A DNA stretch of 18,795 bases from UBA4735 sp035935465. Its GTDB lineage: Bacteria > Chloroflexota > Limnocylindria > P2-11E. Below the pieces are notes generated by a model that ran no database searches, was not told where the DNA came from, and was given only the letters and a program-made list of their open reading frames with translations. The stretch covers positions 1-18,795 of the forward strand of contig DASYXA010000035.1 in NCBI GenBank assembly GCA_035935465.1, given 5' to 3'. The position numbers were made by a program, and so were the translations under genes. Position 1 is the stretch's first letter, and each line of letters starts with the position of its first letter. This document shows, piece after piece, positions 8,308 to 14,167 of the stretch.

Positions 8308-9179
8308 CAGCTCTCCCCTCCCACTGCGGACGCCATGGTAGCGGCGGGCATCGGCCGTCTGCGGGCCTCCAGCGCGGCGATCGTCTCGGGCGGCACGAAC
8401 ACGCCACCGAGCGGCGCGCCGTGGTCGCCGCGACCGTGGAAGTCGCTGCCGCCGGTCGGCACGAGGCTGTAGCGGCGCGCGAGGGCCAGGCAGGCGGCGG
8501 TCGAGGCCGGCGGATGCGAGCCGTAGTACGCCTCGATCCCGACGAGACCCGCTGCGACGAGGAGCGGCATGAGCTCCTCGAGACCGTTGACGGTGAATGG
8601 GTGCGCGAGCGATGGCACGCCGCCATGCCGTACGACGAGCTCCACCGCCTCGAGCGGCGAGAGCCCGACGCGCGTCACGTACGCCGGCGCGCCATCGGCG
8701 ATGAGCGTGTCGAACGCGCTGTCGTACGTCGGCACGTGACCCGCCTCGAACAGCGCCTGCGCGACGTGCGGCCGCCCGAGCGATCCACCCCGCGCGATCT
8801 CGAGGACCCGGGTGAGCGAGATCGGATGACCGAGCGCGTTCAGCTTCTCGACCATGAGCTCGATCCGCCGGCCGCGGTTCTCGCGGAGCCAGCGGAGGCG
8901 ATCCTCGAGCGCCGAGTCGGCCGGGTCGAGGAAGTAGCCGAGGATGTGGACGTGGCCCCACTCCGACTCGGTGTTGAGCTCGGTCGAAGGTATCACCCGC
9001 ACGCCGAGCCGCTGACCCGCCGCGATCGCCTCGGTGGCGCCGGCGAGCGTGTCGTGGTCCGCGAGCGCCTGGACCGTCACGCCGCGCGCGGCCGCGCGTT
9101 CGACGAGCGCCGCCGGCTCGAGCGCGCCGTCCGACCGGAGCGAATGCGTGTGGAGGTCGATCGGATAGGCCGTCGTCAT
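8307..9179 (-). CDS. PHP-domain phosphoesterase, TrpH/YciV (RNase AM) type
   Basis: Metal-dependent phosphoesterase of 290 residues, typical for the family. Metal-binding motifs are in order: HTH (10-12) with Asp17, ADHDT (40-44), Glu67, His78, AHP (192-194) and GSDFHG (244-249). GRPHVA (135-140) and the Tyr-containing AYVTR (166-170) match the TrpH/YciV subgroup. Studied members hydrolyse 3',5'-nucleotide bisphosphates such as pAp or act as 5'-3' exonucleases on short 5'-phosphorylated RNA. Specificity here is inferred. The ATG makes an ATGA overlap with the VOC gene upstream and the stop overlaps the membrane-protein gene. Location in an operon led by RNase Y fits a role in clearing RNA fragments. 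Confidence 0.93.
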   Translation of the reverse strand: MTTAYPIDLHTHSLRSDGALEPAALVERAAARGVTVQALADHDTLAGATEAIAAGQRLGVRVIPSTELNTESEWGHVHILGYFLDPADSALEDRLRWLRENRGRRIELMVEKLNALGHPISLTRVLEIARGGSLGRPHVAQALFEAGHVPTYDSAFDTLIADGAPAYVTRVGLSPLEAVELVVRHGGVPSLAHPFTVNGLEELMPLLVAAGLVGIEAYYGSHPPASTAACLALARRYSLVPTGGSDFHGRGDHGAPLGGVFVPPETIAALEARRRPMPAATMASAVGGES

Positions 9180-9535
9180 GGCCCCGCCGTGATCTCGTAC
9201 ACGTGGCCGTCCGGTCCGTAAAAGTGTGACCACGCGCTCGAGGCTCCCGTGTGGACGTCGCCGATGAATCGGATCCCCTTGGCCTCCAGCTCCCGGCGCG
9301 CGGCGGCAACGTCGTCGACCGCGAAGCCGGCGACGGGCGCGACCATGAACTGGTGTCCGTCGGCGATGGCCTTCGGCCCGAACACTTCGAACGTGTCGCC
9401 ATTCTCGGCGGCGAATACCGCAAAGTCCTCCTGTTCGAGTCGGAGCGTCAATCCCAGGATGTCGCGCGCGAACGCGACCGTCTCCGCGTAGCGATCCGTC
9501 GGCGTACCGAGCCAGCGGATCCCTCGGACCTTCAT
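9176..9535 (-). CDS. VOC (glyoxalase/bleomycin-resistance fold) protein
   Basis: Small single-domain protein of 119 residues, the usual length of a one-module pair of beta-alpha-beta-beta-beta units. The start MKVRGIRWLGTPTD leads to FARDILGLTL (23-32), and the second unit begins at VAGFAVDDVAAARRELEAKGI (about 68-88). It ends FYGPDGHVYEIT (105-116), where the glutamate of YEIT is the common metal ligand; Glu50 in FEVFG may be another. Substrate cannot be predicted, and VOC proteins range from isomerases and dioxygenases to drug-binding proteins. It has ATGA overlaps on both sides (ymdB upstream, PHP gene downstream), so it is fully embedded in the rny operon. Confidence 0.9.
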   Translation of the reverse strand: MKVRGIRWLGTPTDRYAETVAFARDILGLTLRLEQEDFAVFAAENGDTFEVFGPKAIADGHQFMVAPVAGFAVDDVAAARRELEAKGIRFIGDVHTGASSAWSHFYGPDGHVYEITAGP

Positions 9536-10296
9536 GCCCCGAAGGTCCGATCGACGCGCTCGATCGACCGCGCCTTGCCGGTCGCGTCATCGGCGTCGAT
9601 GAGCACGCTGCCGAAGACGACCTGACCGTCGGCGACCTCGAACCGCCTCGGCATGCCGGTGCGGAACCGATCGACGATGACGTCGGTGCGCATCCCGAGG
9701 ATCGAGTCGCGCGGCCCGACCATCCCCGTGTCGCAGACCAGCGCGGTGCCGTTCGGCAGGACGCGCGCGTCGGCCGTCGGGACGTGGGTGTGGCTCCCGA
9801 CGACCGCGGTGACGCGGCCATCGAGGTGCCAGCCCATCGCGAGCTTCTCGCTGGTCGCCTCGGCGTGCCAGTCGAGGACGCGGACACTCGGAGCGTCCCT
9901 CGCCAACAGCTCGTCCATCGCGCGGAACGGATCGTCCGCCGGGTGCATGAACGTCCGCCCGATCGCGTTCACGACGAGCGCGCCGTGGGAGACGAGCGAG
10001 CCGCGACCCGGGTTGTTCGCGGGCAGATTCAACGGCCGGAGCACGAAGTCGAGGCCCTCGATCTCGTTGATGAACTGCCGCTGGTCCCACACGTGGTTGC
10101 CGGTGGTCACGACATCGGCACCGGCGGCCTGCAGCTCGCGCGCGATCTCGGCGGTCAGCCCCGCGCCGCCCGCCGCGTTCTCGCCGTTCACGATCGCGAG
10201 ATCGACCCGCAGCTCGCCGCGGAGCTTCGGCAGCAGCGCGGCGACCGCGTCGCGGCCGGGACGCCCGACCACGTCGCCGACGAACAGGATGCGCAT
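9532..10296 (-). CDS. ymdB: YmdB-family metallophosphoesterase
   Basis: Calcineurin-like phosphodiesterase of 254 residues (TIGR00282 type). Motifs and metal ligands are GDVVGRPGR (7-15, Asp8), NGENAAGG (37-44, Glu39, Asn40), TGNHVWD (65-71, Asn67, His68), DWHAEATSEK (142-151) and GSHTHVPTAD (167-176, His169, His171). The Bacillus subtilis relative is a phosphodiesterase acting on cyclic nucleotides, including 2',3'-cyclic products of RNA decay, and affects biofilm and motility; the substrate here is inferred. The rny-ymdB adjacency is also found in Firmicutes. Here 58 bp separate the two genes and contain a strong hairpin. I see no clear Shine-Dalgarno before the ATG. It overlaps the VOC gene by ATGA. 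Confidence 0.95.
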   Translation of the reverse strand: MRILFVGDVVGRPGRDAVAALLPKLRGELRVDLAIVNGENAAGGAGLTAEIARELQAAGADVVTTGNHVWDQRQFINEIEGLDFVLRPLNLPANNPGRGSLVSHGALVVNAIGRTFMHPADDPFRAMDELLARDAPSVRVLDWHAEATSEKLAMGWHLDGRVTAVVGSHTHVPTADARVLPNGTALVCDTGMVGPRDSILGMRTDVIVDRFRTGMPRRFEVADGQVVFGSVLIDADDATGKARSIERVDRTFGA

Positions 10297-10308
10297 GGAA
10301 GCTACTGA

Positions 10309-10330
10309 TCGTTCAGCGAAAGCTGAACGA
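10309..10330 (-). promoter_or_regulatory. Perfect 9-bp hairpin between rny and ymdB
   Basis: TCGTTCAGC and GCTGAACGA form a perfect nine-base-pair stem around a 4-nt loop (GAAA on the plus strand, TTTC in the minus-strand transcript). It ends 12 nt before the ymdB ATG. No T-run follows on either strand, so it is not a classical intrinsic terminator. It may stabilise or process the rny-ymdB mRNA or limit ymdB initiation. A second weaker stem (GCGAAG/CTTCGC, 10342-10363) spans the rny stop codon. Confidence 0.6.
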
Positions 10331-10354
10331 GAAAGCCCGGAGCGAAGCGGAAGG

Positions 10355-11890
10355 TCACTTCGCGTAGTCGACGGCGCGCGTCTCCCGGATGACGGTGATC
10401 TTCACCTGGCCCGGGTACTGGAGGGTGTCCTGGATCTTCTGGGCCATGTCGCGCGCGAGCCGCGCGGCGTGCAGGTCGTCGATCTCGCCCGGCTTCACCA
10501 TCACCCGGACCTCGCGGCCCGCCTGGATGGCGAACGACTTCTCGACGCCGGGGAAGCTGTTCGCGACGGCCTCGAGCTCCGTCAGCCGCTGGATGTAGTT
10601 GGACACGATCTCGCTGCGTGCGCCGGGCCGTGCCGCGCTGATCGCGTCGGCCGCGGAGATGAGCGTGCCGACCATGGTCACCGGCTCCACGTCGCCATGG
10701 TGGCCGACCACGCCGTCGATGACGGTCTGCGGGAAGCCGTAGCGCTTCAGCAGCTCGCCACCGATGACCGTATGCGCGCCCTCGACCTCGTGGTCGATCG
10801 CCTTGCCGATGTCGTGGAGGAGTCCGGCGCGCTTCATCGTCTGCTGGTCGTAGCCGGTCTCCGCGGCGAGCATGCCCGCCACGTGCGCGACCTCGATGGA
10901 ATGCCGGAGGACGTTCTGCCCGAACGACGTGCGGAAGTGGAGCCGACCGAGGTACTTCACGAGGTCCGGATGGAGCGCGCCGATGCCGACCTCGTACACC
11001 GCCGCCTCGCCGGCCTCCTTGATGGACTGGTCGATCTCGGTGCGCGCGCGGCCGACGGCCTCCTCGATCCGGGCGGGGTGGATGCGGCCGTCCACCAGGA
11101 GCCGCTCGAGCGCGCGCTTCGCCACCTCGCGGCGGATCGGGTCGAAGCCGGAGACCACCACCGTCTCAGGGGTGTCGTCGATGATCACGTCGACGCCGGT
11201 GAGGGTCTCGAGGGCGCGGATGTTGCGGCCCTCGCGGCCGATGATCCGGCCTTTCATGTCGTCGCTCGGGAGCGCGACCGCGGTCACCGAGTGCTCGGTC
11301 GTGTGCTCCGCCGCGTAGCGCTGGAGGGCCAGCGTGAGGATCGCGCGGGCCTTGTCGTCCGCGCGCTCGCGGGCTTCGACCTCGTACTCACGGACCTTGC
11401 GGTTCGTGATGTCGCGCATCTCCTCTTCGACGCTCTCGAGGAGCAGCGCCCGGGCCTCGTCCTGGCTCAGGCCCGCGACGCGCGCGAGCTCGACCTGCTG
11501 CTCCTCCTGGAGCTGTTCGATCTTCGCTCGCTCGGCCTCGAGGGCGGACTCTCTGTCGGCGAGCTTCTTCTCGCGCCCGGTGAGCTCCGCGACCTGGGAA
11601 TCGAGCTGCTCGTCCTTCTTGTCGAGCCGGGTCTCGTACCGCTGGAGCTCGGCCCGCCGCTCCCGGTTCTCGAGCTCGGCGGTCTTGGCGACCTTCAGGG
11701 CCTCGTCCTTGGCCTCGAGGATGATCTCCTTCTGCTTGGTCCGTGCCTCGGCGAGCAGGCGGTCAGCGGTGGCGCGAGCGGCCGTCTCGCTGTTGAGCGC
11801 GATGCTCCGGCGGACCATCAGGGCGATCACGAAGCCGGCGAGCAACCCGGCGACGAGGGCACCAAGGCCCACGACGAGGTTCTCGGGCAT
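10355..11890 (-). CDS. rny: Ribonuclease Y
   Basis: Membrane-anchored endoribonuclease that initiates mRNA decay. It has 511 residues, close to the usual 515-520. A single N-terminal transmembrane helix lies at about 5-26. A long charged coiled coil (about 35-180) follows, then a KH RNA-binding domain (about 208-270, GxxG loop GREG at 218-221), and an HD domain (about 326-420) with the catalytic LLHDIGKA motif (His359, Asp360) and VVGHHGD (394-400). The ATG at 11890 is preceded by AAAGGA with 8-nt spacing. It heads the rny-ymdB-VOC-PHP-membrane protein block. The promoter should lie in the 143-bp divergent gap, but I could not place it confidently. A long plus-strand ORF across it is a shadow. 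Confidence 0.97.
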   Translation of the reverse strand: MPENLVVGLGALVAGLLAGFVIALMVRRSIALNSETAARATADRLLAEARTKQKEIILEAKDEALKVAKTAELENRERRAELQRYETRLDKKDEQLDSQVAELTGREKKLADRESALEAERAKIEQLQEEQQVELARVAGLSQDEARALLLESVEEEMRDITNRKVREYEVEARERADDKARAILTLALQRYAAEHTTEHSVTAVALPSDDMKGRIIGREGRNIRALETLTGVDVIIDDTPETVVVSGFDPIRREVAKRALERLLVDGRIHPARIEEAVGRARTEIDQSIKEAGEAAVYEVGIGALHPDLVKYLGRLHFRTSFGQNVLRHSIEVAHVAGMLAAETGYDQQTMKRAGLLHDIGKAIDHEVEGAHTVIGGELLKRYGFPQTVIDGVVGHHGDVEPVTMVGTLISAADAISAARPGARSEIVSNYIQRLTELEAVANSFPGVEKSFAIQAGREVRVMVKPGEIDDLHAARLARDMAQKIQDTLQYPGQVKITVIRETRAVDYAK

Positions 11891-12033
11891 GGCCAGATTC
11901 CTTTCCGTGTGCCACGTACGCGAAGCCGGCGCCGTTGTGAGGGCGCAGGCCCCCGTCCGCGGAATCGGCGCTCAGGACGGCGTGCCCCGGGCGCCGGGAG
12001 TTCACAAGTGTTAAGTGCGACGACAATAGCAGG
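11891..12033. promoter_or_regulatory. Divergent intergenic region rny / pterin dehydratase
   Basis: The 143 bp between the divergent genes must hold both promoters. The stretch 12001-12030 is clearly more AT-rich than its surroundings. On the plus strand GACAAT (12022-12027) lies 6 nt before the ATG at 12034, with TTCACA (12001-12006) 15 nt upstream of it: a leaderless-type promoter for the dehydratase. On the minus strand TATTGT overlaps the same bases and could serve rny, which would then have a leader of about 120 nt. A CCGTCC/GGACGG inverted repeat and a CCCGG/CCGGG pair lie in the rny leader. Confidence 0.4.
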
Positions 12034-12339
12034 ATGACCGTGCCGGAAAGCGAACGGCTGCTGCCCGAGCCACTCCTTACGGAAATGCTCGGAGAACTTG
12101 ACGGCTGGCAGCGCGATGGCCAGGCGATCACGAAGACCTTCATCCGCACGGGCTGGACGAGCGCCATGGCGTTCGCGAACCGCGTTGCGCAGGCAGCGAC
12201 CGCGGCCGACCACCACCCCGACGTGCACATCGAGCGCTACAAGACCGTCCGGATCGTCCTTACGACCCACATCACGAAGGGCATTTCGCGGGCCGACATC
12301 GACCTCGCCCGGGAGATCGACCGGATCGCGACGACATGA
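12034..12339 (+). CDS. Pterin-4a-carbinolamine dehydratase (PCD/DCoH family)
   Basis: Dehydrates 4a-hydroxytetrahydropterin in recycling of the tetrahydrobiopterin-type cofactor. The protein has 101 residues, typical of the family. The active-site signature ADHHPDVHIERYKTV is at 59-73, with the two pterin-contacting histidines His60 and His61. The helix-plus-strand end (TTHITKGISRADIDLAREID) is also standard. No aromatic amino-acid hydroxylase lies in the window, so the physiological pterin substrate is uncertain; stand-alone PCDs have also been linked to other pterin functions. The start at 12034 has only AGCAGG directly abutting it, too close for a good Shine-Dalgarno, and a possible -10 lies 6 nt upstream. 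The stop overlaps the next gene as ATGA. Confidence 0.95.
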   Translation: MTVPESERLLPEPLLTEMLGELDGWQRDGQAITKTFIRTGWTSAMAFANRVAQAATAADHHPDVHIERYKTVRIVLTTHITKGISRADIDLAREIDRIATT

Positions 12340-12914
12340 CCGCGGGAGTGCTCGTCCTTCACGCGTGGTGGGGCCTGAATGACGACGTGCGGGCGTACGC
12401 GCGTCGCCTGCAGGGCGAAGGTTTCGCCGTCGAGACCCCCGACATGTACGGCGAAGGCCGCGTGGCCGGCGAGATCCCCGCGGCCGAGGCGCTGATGAAG
12501 GCGCGCGACAAGGTGCGGCAGGTCGCGGAGATCGACGGCGCGGCGGACCGGCTCGCGAAACGCGGCCCCTACGCGGTCGTCGGCTGGAGCATGGGGGGCA
12601 GCTATGCCTGGGACCTCGTCGAACGCCGGCCGGCCACGGTCGCCGCGCTCGTCGATCACTACGGCGGCGGGGAGCCCGCACCCGGTTCGAAGCTGCCGCC
12701 GATCCTGGGTCACTACGGCGAGCTCGACGATGACATCGCGCTGTTCCGCGAGCTCGACACCAGGCTCCGCGACGCGGGTCAGACCGCGGAGCTGCACTTC
12801 TACCCGGGCGCCCACCACTGGTTCGCGGAGCCGAGCCGGCCGCAGTACGACCCCAACGCCGCGGCGCTCGCCTGGGACCGGACCCTCCGCTTCTTGAAGC
12901 AGCAGCTCGGCTAG
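12336..12914 (+). CDS. Dienelactone hydrolase-like alpha/beta-hydrolase (serine nucleophile)
   Basis: Small cytoplasmic alpha/beta-hydrolase of 192 residues. LHAWWGLND (8-16) is the usual DLH N-terminal oxyanion region. The nucleophile elbow is GWSMGGS (83-89), with Ser85 where the classical enzyme has Cys. Asp131 in GELDD and His161 in GAHHWF are the probable other triad members, though Asp132 and His160 are close alternatives. The substrate is unknown: DLH-family proteins hydrolyse various esters and lactones, and the Ser variant argues against assuming carboxymethylenebutenolidase activity. It overlaps the pterin dehydratase by ATGA, so the two are cotranslated. It ends 7 bp from the convergent S51 peptidase gene, with no visible terminator. 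Confidence 0.9.
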   Translation: MTAGVLVLHAWWGLNDDVRAYARRLQGEGFAVETPDMYGEGRVAGEIPAAEALMKARDKVRQVAEIDGAADRLAKRGPYAVVGWSMGGSYAWDLVERRPATVAALVDHYGGGEPAPGSKLPPILGHYGELDDDIALFRELDTRLRDAGQTAELHFYPGAHHWFAEPSRPQYDPNAAALAWDRTLRFLKQQLG

Positions 12915-12921
12915 TGGCCCG

Positions 12922-13656
12922 TCAGGGCTGGAACAGCTTCCAGCGCCCCTCGGACACGACCTCGGCGGCGGCGTCGACCACCCGGATGGCGGTCTGATCG
13001 TCGAGCGCATACGTCGGAACGGGGATCCGTGCCGCCCACCGCTCGGCGTTGGTCAAGGACGCGTCGGGGTGGTCGGGGTGCTCGAAGTGCGGGATCACCG
13101 CGAAGTCGACCAGTCCCGCACCCTGTCCGGTGACCAGGATCCGGTTCACGTCGCCCTGCGGCGTGGCGAAGACGATGTCCTCCGACTGCAGCGGTCCGTC
13201 CTTCCCGCGGGGCGGTTCGGTGTACGTCTCGACGAAGATCGAGCTGGCAGCCATGCTCCCGGCGCTCACCCCCACGTAGACCGCCTCTGAGCGAAGCGAC
13301 GGCAGGAGACCGGTCACACCGGAGCGCCGCATCCAGTTCGCGAGGAACAGCGGGTCGCCGCCCCACACCAGCAGCGCGTCCGCGTCCCGGACCGTCGGCA
13401 CCCACGCAGCCTCCTCGATGCTCGGCAGCGCCGTCAGCTCCAGGATCCCCAGCGACTTCCAGCCCAAGTCACCCAACGGCGACGCAGACGTGCCGGAGAT
13501 CGCCCGCCACGCCATCAGCGGCCCGCCGGGGAAGGGATAGATCGCGGTGGGGATGAAGAGCGCGTTGGACTCGGCGATCGGCTTGCCCAGCAGGTCGACC
13601 AGCGCAGCCTGGATGCTGCGGTTCGTGATCCCGGACGATGTGAGCAGAGCTCTCAT
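12922..13656 (-). CDS. Peptidase S51 (PepE-like / type 1 glutamine amidotransferase fold) protein
   Basis: Protein of 244 residues related to peptidase E, a serine dipeptidase cleaving Asp-X. LLVWGGDPLFLANW (95-108) corresponds to the GG-N/D-T segment and GVSAGSMAAS (129-138) is the nucleophile elbow with Ser131. His190 or His193 in PHFEHPDH is a candidate triad residue. Specificity cannot be assigned. I use the ATG at 13656 rather than the in-frame ATG at 13680 because AGGAG (13671-13667) lies 10 nt before it; the longer start would begin inside recX with no such site. It follows recX by 13 bp on the same strand and is probably cotranscribed with recA-recX, though functionally unrelated as far as I can tell. 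Confidence 0.88.
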   Translation of the reverse strand: MRALLTSSGITNRSIQAALVDLLGKPIAESNALFIPTAIYPFPGGPLMAWRAISGTSASPLGDLGWKSLGILELTALPSIEEAAWVPTVRDADALLVWGGDPLFLANWMRRSGVTGLLPSLRSEAVYVGVSAGSMAASSIFVETYTEPPRGKDGPLQSEDIVFATPQGDVNRILVTGQGAGLVDFAVIPHFEHPDHPDASLTNAERWAARIPVPTYALDDQTAIRVVDAAAEVVSEGRWKLFQP

Positions 13657-13666
13657 GTTTCCGACA

Positions 13667-13671
13667 CTCCT
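13667..13671 (-). promoter_or_regulatory. Shine-Dalgarno of the S51 peptidase gene, overlapping recX stop
   Basis: AGGAG lies 10 nt before the ATG at 13656 and is made partly from the recX TAG stop codon (13672-13670). It decides the peptidase start and implies ribosomes finishing recX are well placed to reinitiate. Confidence 0.65.
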
Positions 13672-14167
13672 ATGTCTCATCCGCTTCGGGCCGCGCGATG
13701 ACCTCCTCGATCACGTCGTAGGAGAAGCCGCGCGCCGCGAGGTACTGGTGGACCTTCCGCTTGCGCTCGTTCTCGGTCATCGAGAGCCAGCGGGTCATCG
13801 GCCGGCGGATCGACTCACGAGCCCGCTTCGTTTCCGTATCCGGATCAGCCTCACCGAGCACGAGGTCGATCGTCTCGCGCGCGACGCCCTTCTGCATGAG
13901 CTCGGTGACGATCGCCCGCTGCCCCTTCGGGCGGAACGTCGCGCGCTGCTCGACCCAGTAGCGGGCGAATGCCTCGTCGTCGATGTAGCGCTGTGCGCGC
14001 AGCTGGTCGATCGCCTTGTCCTGGGCCTCGTCGTCGAAACGCTTCGTGCGCAGATGCCGCTTGATCTCCGAGACGCTGCGCGGTCGCGGGCCAAGATAGC
14101 GGACGGCCGCGTCGTAGGCATCGCCGACCGGTGCCGCGTCGCGTGCGGGCCGGCTAGCTTTCCTCAT
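13670..14167 (-). CDS. recX: Regulatory protein RecX
   Basis: Modulator that binds RecA filaments and limits RecA activity. It has 165 residues, normal for the family, built of helical repeats. Characteristic segments are LGPRPRSVSEIKRHL (25-39), YIDDEAFARYWVEQR (61-75) and KGQRAIVTELMQKGV (81-95). The ATG at 14167 lies 14 bp inside the end of recA, so recA and recX are translationally coupled. The frame continues upstream to about 14329, but that part is Ser/Arg-rich shadow of recA. Because RecX acts on mature RecA, its yield here is tied to translation of the intein-containing precursor. Confidence 0.93.
   Translation of the reverse strand: MRKASRPARDAAPVGDAYDAAVRYLGPRPRSVSEIKRHLRTKRFDDEAQDKAIDQLRAQRYIDDEAFARYWVEQRATFRPKGQRAIVTELMQKGVARETIDLVLGEADPDTETKRARESIRRPMTRWLSMTENERKRKVHQYLAARGFSYDVIEEVIARPEADET

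Noticed and set aside
10309..10330. Rho-independent terminator after rny
   Set aside because: The stem is perfect but no T-run follows on either strand, and the next gene starts 12 nt later.
9653..12037. A 794-codon plus-strand ORF antisense to rny and ymdB
   Set aside because: It mirrors well-identified genes on the other strand, is Arg/Leu/Asp-rich with no recognisable motif, and has no ribosome site; long antisense ORFs are expected at this GC content.
13657..13680. Earlier ATG (13680) for the S51 peptidase
   Set aside because: The 13656 ATG has AGGAG at 10 nt; the earlier one lies inside recX without a ribosome site, and the extra residues are not typical of the family.
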